Positions 42,194-51,320 of a stretch of DNA of 56,707 nucleotides are shown here, one piece after another. Both the position numbers and the translations under genes were made by a program. Location: contig VRUK01000024.1 of the NCBI GenBank assembly GCA_019456195.1, positions 1-56,707 on the forward strand, given 5' to 3'. Below the pieces are notes generated by a model. It was not told the DNA's origin and searched no databases. It saw only the letters and a program-made list of their open reading frames with translations. This DNA comes from Planctomycetota bacterium (GTDB taxonomy: Bacteria > Planctomycetota > Phycisphaerae > Sedimentisphaerales > Anaerobacaceae). Every line of letters begins with the position of its first letter. Positions within the stretch are counted from its first letter, which is position 1.

Positions 42194-42751
42194 TTAAAGC
42201 CGTTGTAATACTGCTCTGAAACGTTCACAAGTTACGATCAGCTCGTTGCCATAAATTTTATATTCAGCGTTGATAATATAGTTGGTTTTATGAATGATCA
42301 GAGTTTTGCCGACAATCCGGTATCGCTCTTCAGTAATGGTCTTTGTGCCGCCAGGTTCATAACGTGTATTAATAACTTTTCCATCTGGTCTAAACTCGAT
42401 TGTCATCCACTCGTACTCTGGCTTATCTTTCATAACTAAACTGACTACCTTCCATTTCGTGCCAGTCAGTGGTGTTGGCGCATTGTAATTGTGGCTTTGA
42501 GCCGCCTTTTTGTCCTTTTCGTTTCCTATTATGTAGCCCACACCCGCTCCAACCGCCGTGCCAATCAGCGTTGCTTCAGTGCTTCCCCCGATTGCCTGGC
42601 CGGCCAGAGCACCAATACCAGCTCCCAATGCAGTACCAGTCTGGGCGCTGCTCTGACAGCCAGATGAAGTAATCAGAAGAATAACTATAACTAATGAGAC
42701 AATAATTTTCAGATACTCGCTTAATCTGTATTTCTTCTCTTGATTATCCAT
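42194..42751 (-). CDS. Glycine-zipper lipoprotein
   Basis: A lipoprotein signal with SSGC (lipobox), then a double glycine-zipper: TGTALGAGIGALAGQAIGG...LIGTAVGAGVGYIIG, which makes two closely packed membrane helices. The C-terminal half (about 95-185) is a lipocalin-like or small beta domain (WKVVSLVMKDKPEYEWMTIEFRPDGKVI). 185 residues, outer membrane or periplasm. It stands just upstream of the MCE operon by 59 nt. Confidence 0.82.
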   Translation of the reverse strand: MDNQEKKYRLSEYLKIIVSLVIVILLITSSGCQSSAQTGTALGAGIGALAGQAIGGSTEATLIGTAVGAGVGYIIGNEKDKKAAQSHNYNAPTPLTGTKWKVVSLVMKDKPEYEWMTIEFRPDGKVINTRYEPGGTKTITEERYRIVGKTLIIHKTNYIINAEYKIYGNELIVTCERFRAVLQRL

Positions 42752-42793
42752 GTTAATACCTCCCTTGTTAAAAAAGTAATATTCTTAAATGGT

Positions 42794-43360
42794 TCAATTG
42801 GGTGGAAAAGTTTTTAATAATTGTCTTACAGCATATCTTGCTCTTGTTTCCTTCTCTTGTTCACTAACCGGTGCTAAAGCAATATTTGCATTGCAAATAC
42901 CACGCCATACAGGCTTGAGAGATTTGACATCAATAACATCAACAACTAAGGATCCCTTGATAAAGTCATCGGGAATTCCAACTACACTCAACCATTCCTG
43001 GCCGGAAATCTGGGTACGCTCTGCCAGAATCTTGACGTTGTGTTGAGCAACAATATGATAATCAATTAAGTAATCAATTGTTCCGCTTTTAGAGACTTTG
43101 TACTTTTTGTTTTCCAATCCATCCTGGAGAGCTTCTCGGACTCTTTTTACAATAGACTCAGCTTCTGGTGGTAAACCTTCTTTTTCAGGATCCACTCTTA
43201 AAAAAGCACAAGTAGCAGTATTGGGAAATTTTGCTTTTGGATCATAGGTTGTACTAATGACGATATCTGATATTGTGCTTGGTAGTGTATGTTGATAGTT
43301 ACTACAGCCATTAAACACAATATTTGTAACCATAATAAATAAAACAATATTTCTCTTCAT
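42794..43360 (-). CDS. DUF4136-like lipoprotein
   Basis: An N-terminal hydrophobic stretch ends in FNGC (lipobox Cys19). The domain (SDIVISTTYDPKAKFPNTATCAFLR ... VKRVREALQDGLENKKYKV ... DYLIDYHIVAQHNV ... GSLVVDVIDVKSLKPVWRG ... QLLKTFPP) follows the DUF4136 pattern, a periplasmic lipoprotein fold of unknown function. 188 residues. Same strand and spacing as its neighbours. Confidence 0.8.
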   Translation of the reverse strand: MKRNIVLFIMVTNIVFNGCSNYQHTLPSTISDIVISTTYDPKAKFPNTATCAFLRVDPEKEGLPPEAESIVKRVREALQDGLENKKYKVSKSGTIDYLIDYHIVAQHNVKILAERTQISGQEWLSVVGIPDDFIKGSLVVDVIDVKSLKPVWRGICNANIALAPVSEQEKETRARYAVRQLLKTFPPN

Positions 43361-43396
43361 TTTTCTTCTTCCATTGATAAATTTCTAAAACTTATT

Positions 43397-45502
43397 TCAT
43401 CTTCTTCTGGAACGTCCGCTTCTACTACTGCTGGAACTCCCTGACCGCTGGTAACTTTGTGTTCGACTTGTGCCACGCTCGCGAGCACTATTCTGCCGCT
43501 CGAGGCTTGAAGTCGATGACTTACTGCCGGACCAGCCACTGCCCGTCTTCTGTTGCCAACCGCTGTCGGTCTTGCGATGGACATTGCCACTGCTGTCGGC
43601 AATAACGTTGTTGGCGCGTCCGGAGCTACGGGGATCAGCAGGACCACGAGGATCGGCCACGCCACGAGGATCACGTGCGCCCCTGGGATCGGCCACGCCG
43701 CGGGGGTCTGCTACCCCACGAGGATCACGCGCACCTCTGGGATCAGCTACACCGCGAGGATCAGCCCGGCCGCCAGGACCTGGCACGCCGCCTCGGCCCG
43801 CATAGACATTTCTGTTTATATTGACATTTATATTGCGCTGAGTGTGAAACCGGTCATCCCGACGGTGATCCCAGAATTCGTAGCGAGCGGCGGAACGAAG
43901 TAGCCGTCTAGCGGGGCTCACACGAACTGCCCAACCCCCGGTGTATGGATTGTATCGAACAGCGACGCCCCATGTCACCGGCCGTGGGTAGTAATGCACA
44001 TGGTACCACCCAGGATACACGTAACCCGTACCGTAGACAACAACGCCCCCGTACCGGTAGCAGCCAATATATCCCGGGGTGTAGCCCACGTATACGACGG
44101 TTGGAGTGTAGCTATAGACACGCACGTACTTGACGTGATATATCGGACAGCTCGCAGGGATAGTGTAGATGGCCTGTGGGACAGCTACGCATACTGCCCA
44201 AGGTCCCGATGGGCTATCAGCAACAAACCATACTGCACCATGACAACAGTAGTACTTGCTACCATAGCGAATAACGGAGAAGGAGGTATTAGGAGAATAG
44301 TACATGTCGGTCCCTTCAATCTTCATGAATGTGGGGCTGCCATCATATACTACAACAACTTTGGCCTCGCTGCGCTTGATTGTGGCGGTCTGGGGGATAT
44401 AAGTATCGAACATTGCTTCCTTTGCCTGCAGTGTACCAGCAACACTGGCCAATACATGCCCCTTGGTAGAATTTGGTGGGATTTGTGCGAATGTTGTAGG
44501 AAGCTTGTCGGACGCCACATATGACCAATGCCCATCCAGCTTTCTCGAGGCGAACCAGCGACCAGACAGCAGCGCAAAGTTAAGCTGAGTGCCGATATGC
44601 ATGAACACATCGCTTTCAGTATTGCCAATATATAGAAGGTCTGTACCGCCTATCATTATGTACCTCGGTTCTCCATCGACTATGATCAGTTCCGTAGGTG
44701 TGGTAGAAACAATGATTTGCGGTATGCGCTTGTCAGCTGGCTCAGTGTCCTGTTGGCTGGGTTCTGGTATTTTTGCGGCTGCTATTACGACAGACACTGA
44801 GGGGCTTTGTTCTGAAAGCCAAGGACCTGCAATGTCCCTGGAGGTCAGCCAGATAGTACCACATTTAAGATAATACTTTTTCGTTTTCATATCTAACACG
44901 ACGAAATATGGGGTGTTCATAACGCGCATTAGATCTGAATCTTCGACCTTGCCAAGCTGTGGAGCACCGTCAATCGTTACCAGTACCGCAGGCTTCTTGA
45001 CGACGATAATCTCGGGAACCGACATCTTTAGATTCTGTGCGGCTTCTTTTTCCTTATCGACCAGTTCAAACATGGCCAGCAGGCGATCAAGAGAAATATT
45101 TAGATTCCACGTCGGGATTACCATTTTGAGCATAGCTTTAAGTTTCTCCACTTTGTCCGCTGACACATTTGGGAATTTGGCCTGTGGGACTTCGACGCTG
45201 AGAAGTGTCACTATCCTTGTGTCTCGATCTGTTGAAACGCGCGCGTCGATCCAGACCGCTCCAAATACAGGCTCGGTTTCACCCCTGGGAGTAACTGAAA
45301 CAGCAGCTCTGGCGGTAACTCTATTACCACTAAACGACTCTAATTGTGGCTGATATATTACAATCTTGGCTTCGGGTGCTTCAATTTCGCGTGGCCAATC
45401 AAGCTCAGCGGCAGCCGTCAAACCAGCGACCCACAACATCACGACAAGTACAAACACATGTCTGGTCCATCTTGTCATTTTTTTGCTGGTTTCTGTTTTC
45501 AT
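43397..45502 (-). CDS. Large secreted protein with DPRG repeats ('carbohydrate-binding family V/XII'-type)
   Basis: A signal peptide (VFVLVVMLWVAGLTAAAE) is followed by several similar modules of the kind PTELIIVDGEPRYIMIGGTDLLYIGNTESDVF and YDGSPTFMKIEGTDMYYSPNT, each ending with GPW-type loops. A Tyr/Gly/Val-rich region (about 470-540) follows, then about nine repeats of a 5-residue unit (ADPRG/RDPRG, about 600-645). The Ser/Arg/Gln-rich tail resembles proteins annotated as carbohydrate-binding family V/XII. 701 residues, periplasmic or surface. The repeat DNA is GC-rich relative to its neighbours. Confidence 0.75.
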   Translation of the reverse strand: MKTETSKKMTRWTRHVFVLVVMLWVAGLTAAAELDWPREIEAPEAKIVIYQPQLESFSGNRVTARAAVSVTPRGETEPVFGAVWIDARVSTDRDTRIVTLLSVEVPQAKFPNVSADKVEKLKAMLKMVIPTWNLNISLDRLLAMFELVDKEKEAAQNLKMSVPEIIVVKKPAVLVTIDGAPQLGKVEDSDLMRVMNTPYFVVLDMKTKKYYLKCGTIWLTSRDIAGPWLSEQSPSVSVVIAAAKIPEPSQQDTEPADKRIPQIIVSTTPTELIIVDGEPRYIMIGGTDLLYIGNTESDVFMHIGTQLNFALLSGRWFASRKLDGHWSYVASDKLPTTFAQIPPNSTKGHVLASVAGTLQAKEAMFDTYIPQTATIKRSEAKVVVVYDGSPTFMKIEGTDMYYSPNTSFSVIRYGSKYYCCHGAVWFVADSPSGPWAVCVAVPQAIYTIPASCPIYHVKYVRVYSYTPTVVYVGYTPGYIGCYRYGGVVVYGTGYVYPGWYHVHYYPRPVTWGVAVRYNPYTGGWAVRVSPARRLLRSAARYEFWDHRRDDRFHTQRNINVNINRNVYAGRGGVPGPGGRADPRGVADPRGARDPRGVADPRGVADPRGARDPRGVADPRGPADPRSSGRANNVIADSSGNVHRKTDSGWQQKTGSGWSGSKSSTSSLERQNSARERGTSRTQSYQRSGSSSSSRSGRSRRR

Positions 45503-45548
45503 TTTTTGTCTCCTTTAAAGATTCGATTGTTATTAAAGATCATACTTT

Positions 45549-45580
45549 CGCACGGCAAAATGTCTGTGCCTTCGATACAG
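45549..45580. repeat. Hairpin repeat flanking the SpoIIAA-like gene, 3' copy
   Basis: CGCACGGCAAAATGTCTGTG followed by CCTTCGATACAG. It matches 45999-46030 in the same orientation with seven or so differences. The arms GCAC...GTGC form a short hairpin. Confidence 0.5.
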
Positions 45581-45600
45581 TATCAATTATTCTCCTTTTG

Positions 45601-45963
45601 TTATTTGCTCTCACTCTGGAGCCAATCGCTGGCATCTTCTTCATTATGGAAAGATTCCACAGACGCGTTCCTTCTGTCAGTTCCGAGAAACATTAAGATC
45701 TCATCCGTCCACTTCCTGTTGGTAACAACGGCGATTCTTTCAATATGGAGATCATATTCATACATAAACGTCAAATCACCCCAGTTGCCTTTCTTGCCCC
45801 AGCCGGAAAACTGTTCAGCGAGAATCAACAGGTTGACTTTTTGACTACCGTCAATCTCAGCTCGTGCCTTGTTTTCGACCTCCTTTAGGTCCTCGAATGC
45901 GAGAATCCCTTTTATGTGAATTACAAAAAGATTTTCCGATTTTCTTGTAAATGTAATACTCAC
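45601..45963 (-). CDS. SpoIIAA-like (STAS-type) protein
   Basis: 120 residues beginning GTG at 45963 with AAAGGAG 9 nt upstream. The fold pattern (FTRKSENLFVIHIKGILAFEDLKEVENKARAEI ... VNLLILAEQFSGWGKKGNWGDLTFMYEYDLHIERIAVVTNRKWTDEILMFLG) matches SpoIIAA-like (PF11964) proteins of unknown role. Cytoplasmic and surrounded by lipoprotein genes, so it may be an insertion. It is bracketed by two direct hairpin repeats. Confidence 0.78.
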   Translation of the reverse strand: MSITFTRKSENLFVIHIKGILAFEDLKEVENKARAEIDGSQKVNLLILAEQFSGWGKKGNWGDLTFMYEYDLHIERIAVVTNRKWTDEILMFLGTDRRNASVESFHNEEDASDWLQSESK

Positions 45964-45998
45964 AGGATATCTCCTTTCAATATCTAAGAACAGATGCC

Positions 45999-46030
45999 CG
46001 CACTGCAAAATGTCAGTGCGTTCAATATGG
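45999..46030. repeat. Hairpin repeat flanking the SpoIIAA-like gene, 5' copy
   Basis: CGCACTGCAAAATGTCAGTG followed by CGTTCAATATGG. The arms GCACTG/CAGTGC (6 bp, 8-nt loop) are intact in this copy. Direct repeat of 45549-45580. Confidence 0.5.
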
Positions 46031-46033
46031 CTG

Positions 46034-47452
46034 TCAACGATTCTTCTTCCATTTATCTACGATGCAAACGACCACAATCCGGTACACAAGGGCCAAAACA
46101 AATATTGTAAGAACTAGCTGCACTATTCGCCAAGCGAGGTGGTTGGTCCATTTTTGAGCTGCAAAAGAACTGCCGGCTAAATCATCCGACGTAATAAATT
46201 CACGAAACTCAGCCATAAGGGTTCTAAGATCATTAGCAGTCACGGCCACAGCTTCGGCTGTATCACGATAATCATTGATGTTGAAAGAGGCTTTTGAATT
46301 TGGATCTTTTCTGGCGGGCTTCATTCTGCTAAATTCCTTGAGCGCCAGGTTTGTAGCCTCTGCTGCTTTGTCCCACGCAGTTGCTGCTTCATTAACGCTG
46401 TTGGCAGTTCGTCCAAACGAATCGGCAACTTCATCAGCTTTTGTTATACTCCGCTCGACAATAGCTGCAGTTTTCTCGGCTTTATCAAGTGTTGTTTGCA
46501 GATTTTTTTGCCTGGAATCAATCTCTTCTATTAGTATCGAAGTCTGCTCTCGCAGTTGCTTAGGTAATTTTTCGGTAGAGTCTGCAATTCGAGCACTGCT
46601 CTGGGAAAACTCAGATAGACTGGCCAGAAATGATTTGGCCATTTCAGTCTCTTCCAAGTCGTACAGTAATAATAATAATTGCCAGCGAGCAGATTCCGGA
46701 AATGCTTCAACTACATCCGAAAAGTCTCTTGCCTTGTCAGTGAACCTGTGAATAGCTGTCGCAGTCCGGTCCACGCCTCCCATGGCCTTAAAAGGTGCCA
46801 TTGGTATATCTATTACACTTGTGAGATAGCTTGTTTCACCTTCTTTAATTTCCGTTGCATAAACCACCATATTAGAGAAGGTTCCCCGAATTGGATTGGC
46901 TCGAGCAAAAGTGTGTATATACTCGCGCGTATCTCTAAAGACGGCCTCACTCAAGAATTTCTTGCCGATCTGTTCGATTTCTAACTCTATCTGTTTAGTA
47001 CTCTTAATGGCCTTATCCTGATGATCACCGAATAACCTACTACCTTCACCAGTCTCAAAATATTGTGTCATGCGTACGCAAAGAGACCAAGTATCGATAA
47101 GTGAGACAATAGGATCTTCCTGGTCAAGCATACTGTGGAGCGCACTGACTATGCGTGCCATCCCAAGTAAAGTCGTCTTCTGCATCCTGGCAGTAGGTGA
47201 AAGTGTGTACAGTTCAGCTGCAATCTCTTTTGATCTAGTTAGGGACAACTCCCCAAATTTGTCCAGAGTCTGGCGCAGTTCCTCCTTTGAGGCCCGACCG
47301 GTTGTTGGTGCAGCACCGCCACCCATCGTACGCACCTGCTGTTGGGCACAGCCGCTCATAAATAGCATCAAAACCACCAGCATCATGGCTATGAGGAGAG
47401 ATAGCCTTAGTACGGCGTTCCTGTATAGTTGTTCTCTATAGTTCTCGATCAT
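46034..47452 (-). CDS. Lipoprotein with coiled coil and C-terminal membrane helix
   Basis: Not assigned. A hydrophobic N-terminus ends in MSGC (lipobox). A mostly helical body has long heptad-like segments (TEKLPKQLREQTSILIEEIDSRQKNLQTTLDKAEKTAAIVERS, about residues 290-335), then a C-terminal membrane helix (WRIVQLVLTIFVLALVYRIVVVCIV). 472 residues. Anchored at both ends it could bridge envelope layers. It overlaps the upstream lipoprotein gene by 4 nt (ATGA), so they are co-translated. Confidence 0.7.
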   Translation of the reverse strand: MIENYREQLYRNAVLRLSLLIAMMLVVLMLFMSGCAQQQVRTMGGGAAPTTGRASKEELRQTLDKFGELSLTRSKEIAAELYTLSPTARMQKTTLLGMARIVSALHSMLDQEDPIVSLIDTWSLCVRMTQYFETGEGSRLFGDHQDKAIKSTKQIELEIEQIGKKFLSEAVFRDTREYIHTFARANPIRGTFSNMVVYATEIKEGETSYLTSVIDIPMAPFKAMGGVDRTATAIHRFTDKARDFSDVVEAFPESARWQLLLLLYDLEETEMAKSFLASLSEFSQSSARIADSTEKLPKQLREQTSILIEEIDSRQKNLQTTLDKAEKTAAIVERSITKADEVADSFGRTANSVNEAATAWDKAAEATNLALKEFSRMKPARKDPNSKASFNINDYRDTAEAVAVTANDLRTLMAEFREFITSDDLAGSSFAAQKWTNHLAWRIVQLVLTIFVLALVYRIVVVCIVDKWKKNR

Positions 47453-47763
47453 TCTTCCAGTATTCCGGCAACTCCATTGTGTCCTTCGTAACTCGACTCT
47501 GGACCTTGTCTGCGTACTCTGAGAGGCAAGTCTCTTTCCTTGACAAGTCTATATCCCCTCTGGTCCATGCAGTCCTTTTCAAATTTCAGGTCGTAGACAC
47601 CCAGATTATAACTCTTATCAGAGTACTTCTGCATTTCAGAACGACATTCCAGAAGATCCCTTCTACATTCTTTAAAAGTCTTTCCTTCCTGGTACCAATA
47701 CGATGTGCAGCCTGCAAAACAACACATCAAAGTTAATAGTGTAATTGATAAGAATTTTTTCAT
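47449..47763 (-). CDS. Small lipoprotein (104 aa)
   Basis: A clean lipoprotein signal: MKKFLSITLLTLMCCFAGC, lipobox FAGC with Cys19. The mature part is charged with four more Cys (EGKTFKECRRDLLECRSEMQ, KDCMDQRGYRLV), possibly two disulfides or a metal site. AAAGGA lies upstream. First gene of a two-gene unit with the 472-residue lipoprotein. No function recognised. Confidence 0.72.
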   Translation of the reverse strand: MKKFLSITLLTLMCCFAGCTSYWYQEGKTFKECRRDLLECRSEMQKYSDKSYNLGVYDLKFEKDCMDQRGYRLVKERDLPLRVRRQGPESSYEGHNGVAGILEE

Positions 47764-47923
47764 TTATCAATCCTTTCAAAACATGTTCTATGCTCACGTT
47801 TCCATCAAAAAAGAGTGGATTCTAATCTTTCGAATTAGTATTCGCGGGCCTCTCTTAGCAAACCAAAAACTTAAATCTGTAAACTCATTCTGCCACCAAT
47901 AGCAAACATATTTGATACTAACC

Positions 47924-49219
47924 TCAGAGACCAGGTTTCACATTTCCAATAAGGCTGCCTCTGAATGTAGGCTTTAGCAGGGTAATAGTCCCGGACCTAC
48001 CTGCAACTAAGATTTCATCACCACTCAGGTGAGGCAGAAAATCACCCACTGTCACTGCATAAAGCGGCCTAGTGTCCTGCCAGATAACCTGACCCTGCCA
48101 AGTTTCCCCGATTCGTTGTAACAGGTAAACCGAACCTGTGCTGTCTACGCCAAGGATTTCAAGGCCCGGGCTCTGCAGCAAGACATCACCGATAGCGATG
48201 TCCCACATGTTGCGAGGGTGCTCTGTGGCATTGCCGATCAAGAGAATCTGCAGGTCATGGACTCCATCTTTGTTCTGGCGAGATATCATGATGCGGTTGT
48301 TGAAGCGCGTTCCATATACAATTTCATCGCCCGGACTCCAGGGATCAACATCAGCGATCTTTGTCACCCAGCCAGCATTTACAGGATTGTCCCACACAGT
48401 ACGTATTGGCCAATCACCTTCGTTCACATCCACAGGTGCAACTATCTCGTAGGTCGGTCCCATCTCTGTAGTAATAACAATCTCTGGGCCTGTATGTTCC
48501 CAATTGAAATCGCCAGCAGCTGAATCCATGCCAACTTCCATCCAACTCTCCCATCCGTAGATGCCTTTCTTTTCCCAGGTGCCGGCAACTTCGCTGAAGA
48601 GCATCCCGATACTGGAATCCATTGCACTCTCATAGATGTAAAATACCTCGTCACCGGGTCGGTAGGGATCGTAGTCTCCCACTCGCGCCCCCCAGCCGTT
48701 CCCTGTCATTTCACTGTTATCAGCCAAAACTTCGTGTGACCATCCGGCGTTCGGATCATGAAATACTACCGTAACCACCGAGGGATGCCTGTTGAAGATG
48801 ACAACTTCGCCCCCGGGATAACCGGAGTGAATGTCGCCAATGCCGATCGTAGGGCGAGTCGAGATAGCCTCCACAGGCACTCTTCCCTCGTAACGTATCG
48901 AAGCTTCCCAGACAAGGAAGTTTGGCGAAAGTTGCAGCATCGATCCATCAGAAGTCAGGCAGGCAATCTCCATCCCATCATGGCCCAAGTCAAATTCACC
49001 TCCGGCAATGGCATAGACTGGACCAGCCGCTTGATAGACTCTGTTGGCGACGAAACCGGGCTGCCAGACAAGAGTAGTCTCCATCTCGTTTGTAGCAGGC
49101 TGGTCCTTCACTTGCTCAATTGTTACCGTTGCCTCAGCCTCATCCAGTGCAAAGACAGATATGGGCAAAGTACAGATAAGGACAATACTTATTACGATCA
49201 CAAACCTTTGAGTTTTCAT
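47924..49219 (-). CDS. Secreted FG-GAP/VCBS-like beta-propeller protein
   Basis: A signal peptide (FVIVISIVLICTLPISVFA) is followed by about seven blades of a repeated pattern of type 'xxIGDIHSGYPGGEVVIFNR', 'ARVGDYDPYRPGDEVFYIYE', 'ADVDPWSPGDEIVYGTR', 'TVGDFLPHLSGDEILVAGR'. The G-D-x(3-8)-G-D/G-x-E spacing is that of FG-GAP/VCBS calcium-linked propellers. 431 residues, periplasmic or surface. Likely a binding scaffold. GGAGG lies before the ATG. Ligand unknown. Confidence 0.75.
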   Translation of the reverse strand: MKTQRFVIVISIVLICTLPISVFALDEAEATVTIEQVKDQPATNEMETTLVWQPGFVANRVYQAAGPVYAIAGGEFDLGHDGMEIACLTSDGSMLQLSPNFLVWEASIRYEGRVPVEAISTRPTIGIGDIHSGYPGGEVVIFNRHPSVVTVVFHDPNAGWSHEVLADNSEMTGNGWGARVGDYDPYRPGDEVFYIYESAMDSSIGMLFSEVAGTWEKKGIYGWESWMEVGMDSAAGDFNWEHTGPEIVITTEMGPTYEIVAPVDVNEGDWPIRTVWDNPVNAGWVTKIADVDPWSPGDEIVYGTRFNNRIMISRQNKDGVHDLQILLIGNATEHPRNMWDIAIGDVLLQSPGLEILGVDSTGSVYLLQRIGETWQGQVIWQDTRPLYAVTVGDFLPHLSGDEILVAGRSGTITLLKPTFRGSLIGNVKPGL

Positions 49220-49289
49220 ATTGTTACCTCCTCAATCCAAATACTTTTATTTTAATAGCCTTTAATGCTCTATTCATTGTTTGGACTTT

Positions 49290-49466
49290 CTAAACATACG
49301 CATCTTTTATATCCTTAACGTCTAAGTTATTATCTGACATAAACTGTAGAATATATTCTGGCGATTTATCAGCATCAAAAGAAAGCAAAGACTCAGCAAT
49401 GTCCATTGCCGTAAAACCTTCGGTAAACAGTCTTTTCATTCGAGATTGTAATAGCTCAGATTTCAT
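49290..49466 (-). CDS. Small hypothetical protein (58 aa)
   Basis: ATG at 49464-49466, stop TAG at 49290-49292. The product (MKSELLQSRMKRLFTEGFTA, then MDIAESLLSF...) is helical and acidic, without membrane segments. The nearest GGAG is about 26 nt upstream, so the start or the gene itself is uncertain. It lies in the 395-bp spacer between the propeller gene and the first DUF3313 gene. Confidence 0.35.
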   Translation of the reverse strand: MKSELLQSRMKRLFTEGFTAMDIAESLLSFDADKSPEYILQFMSDNNLDVKDIKDAYV

Positions 49467-49614
49467 TAAGAGTACTTTCAGAGTTGCAATAATCTCCTTT
49501 TTTAGTTATTGCAAAAATCAAACATGGCTTCTCTACTTTTTTCTTCATTACGGGCATAAAGTTGTCCTGATCAGGAATATTACACAAGGATCGAACAAGT
49601 TGCTTCGAATGCCC

Positions 49615-50217
49615 TTACTGAAGACGTTGTTGCAGCCTTTTTCCCCAGTCATCCATAATCTTTTTTGCGGTGGTCCATTCGCCCAGGTTTGAAAATGGAA
49701 TCCTCGATCCTTTCTGTGACTCAACAACCGCTCCAATCTGCTCACCTGTCATGGAGTCAATGATCTCGGCTTCCATTGAGGCGCCTCCCAGACCGGCACC
49801 TATCAGACTTGCTTGAGGCAGTATATTGACTGCATTGGTTTTTTCGATATCGGTCAGGGCCACTCGAATTCTTGCTGCACCTGGAGCGGGCTGATAAACC
49901 ACTTTGTTACCTGAATTCTTGACTGCTACGACAATGTTGGCGTGCATATGGCTTGTTAAATCATTGATTTGCTGCTGTGTCAGTTTGCCCTGTGATTTTG
50001 AGCCACTGTGAAAATGAACGTGCACCCGGTCAACAATAAAACTTGAATATTTAGCTAATACCCTGTCGTTGATATACCGCAGGCTCGTGCTGGACTCGAA
50101 CTGAAGGCGCGAATAGTCACTAAGAAAGCCTGTTCTGGCAGTACCCTCTGAACCACATCCGCTCTGTATTAGTATCAAACCTACAGCCACAACCATTAAC
50201 ACTCTTGTACCTTTCAT
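49615..50217 (-). CDS. DUF3313-family lipoprotein, copy 1
   Basis: Lipobox IQSGC (Cys17), then the DUF3313 pattern: FLSDYSRLQFESSTSLRYIN, FIVDRVHVHFHSG, AARIRVALTDIEKTNAV, GLGGASMEAEIIDSMTGEQIGAVVE and WTTAKKIMDDWGKRLQQRL. 200 residues. ATG at 50217 chosen, with GGAGA 6 nt upstream. It is one of two tandem copies, so a product of recent duplication. Periplasmic, likely outer membrane; function unknown. Confidence 0.88.
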   Translation of the reverse strand: MKGTRVLMVVAVGLILIQSGCGSEGTARTGFLSDYSRLQFESSTSLRYINDRVLAKYSSFIVDRVHVHFHSGSKSQGKLTQQQINDLTSHMHANIVVAVKNSGNKVVYQPAPGAARIRVALTDIEKTNAVNILPQASLIGAGLGGASMEAEIIDSMTGEQIGAVVESQKGSRIPFSNLGEWTTAKKIMDDWGKRLQQRLQ

Positions 50218-50350
50218 TTTTGTCTCCAATGAATAAGTAATGTAAATAATTTAATTTCCAGTTTTTGGCTCACAGTCCTCTTCACAAAAAAGAGCATGGC
50301 CGAACAGGATATAAATCCTGTCCTGATTATGTAATTAATCTATATACGGT

Positions 50351-50481
50351 TTAGAAGAAATAACGGTAGCCAATCTCAAAGGTAAACTTCCTGTCGTCTT
50401 TCTCACGATCGAAACCCACACATGGTTTGATGTATAAAATCTGTCCGTCTTTAATTATCTTTCCAAATTCCGGGCCGAACC
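50351..50481 (-). pseudogene. 3' fragment of the outer-membrane barrel gene
   Basis: A duplicated remnant of the last 44 codons or so of the gene at 51321-52220, ending with the same TTAGAAGAAATAACG-type 3' end (stop at 50351). It lacks a start and the rest of the gene, and carries a few substitutions. It exists only because of the tandem duplication. Confidence 0.8.
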
Positions 50482-50583
50482 AAAAATCAAACATGGATTC
50501 TCTACATTTTTCTTCATTACGGTCATAAAGTCGTTCTGATCAGGAAGGTTGCACAAGGATCGAACATGATGCTTATAATGCCC

Positions 50584-51186
50584 TTACTGAAGACGTTGTT
50601 GCAGCCTTTTTCCCCAGTCATCCATAATCTTTTTTGCGGTGGTCCATTCACCCAGGTTCGAAAATGGAATCCTCGATCCTTTCTGTGACTCAACAACCGC
50701 TCCAATCTGCTCACCTGTCATGGAGTCAATGATCTCGGCTTCCATTGAGGCGCCTCCCAGACCGGCACCTATCAGACTTGCTTGAGGCAATATATTGACT
50801 GCATTGGTCTTTTCGATATCGGTCAGGGCCACTCGAATTCTTGCTGCACCTGGAGCGGGCTGATAAACTACTTTTTTACCTGAATTCTTGACCGCTACGA
50901 CAATGTTGGCGTGCATATAACTCGTTAAATCGTTGATTTGCTGCTGTGTCAGTTTGCCCTGTGATTTTGAGCCACTGTGAAAATGAACGTGCACCCGGTC
51001 AACAACAAAGCTGGAATATCTCGCTAAAGCCTGCTGGTTGATATACCGCAGGCTCGTACTGGATTCGGTCCTAAGGCGCGAATAGTCACTCAGAAAGCCT
51101 ACTCTGGCAGTACTCTCTGAACCACATCCGCTCTGTATTAGCATCAAACCTACAGCCACAACCATTAACACTCTTGTACCTTTCAT
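50584..51186 (-). CDS. DUF3313-family lipoprotein, copy 2
   Basis: Nearly identical to copy 1 (for example LQFESSTS versus LRTESSTS, and NDRVLAKYSSFIV versus NQQALARYSSFVV), with lipobox IQSGC. ATG at 51186 with GGAGA upstream. Differences cluster in the region after the lipobox (about residues 26-55), while the C-terminal 90 residues are the same. Both frames are intact, so both may be expressed. It is the copy adjacent to the intact barrel gene and is probably the parental one. Confidence 0.88.
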   Translation of the reverse strand: MKGTRVLMVVAVGLMLIQSGCGSESTARVGFLSDYSRLRTESSTSLRYINQQALARYSSFVVDRVHVHFHSGSKSQGKLTQQQINDLTSYMHANIVVAVKNSGKKVVYQPAPGAARIRVALTDIEKTNAVNILPQASLIGAGLGGASMEAEIIDSMTGEQIGAVVESQKGSRIPFSNLGEWTTAKKIMDDWGKRLQQRLQ

Positions 51187-51320
51187 TTTTTGTCTCCTAT
51201 GAATACATAATGTAAATAATTTAATTTCCAATTTTTAGCTCACTGTGCCCTTCACAAAAAAGAGCCTGGCCGAACAGGATATAAATCCTGTCCTGATTAT
51301 GTAATTAATCTATATACGGT

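Noticed and set aside
43357..43674. A 105-aa minus-strand frame
   Set aside because: Overlaps the 701-residue gene in another frame in its repeat-rich tail; composition is a shadow of the Ser/Arg repeats.
45545..45575. GGCACAGACATTTTGCC as a sigma-54 promoter
   Set aside because: GG and GC are 12 nt apart instead of 10, and the sequence is part of the hairpin repeat also found at 45999.
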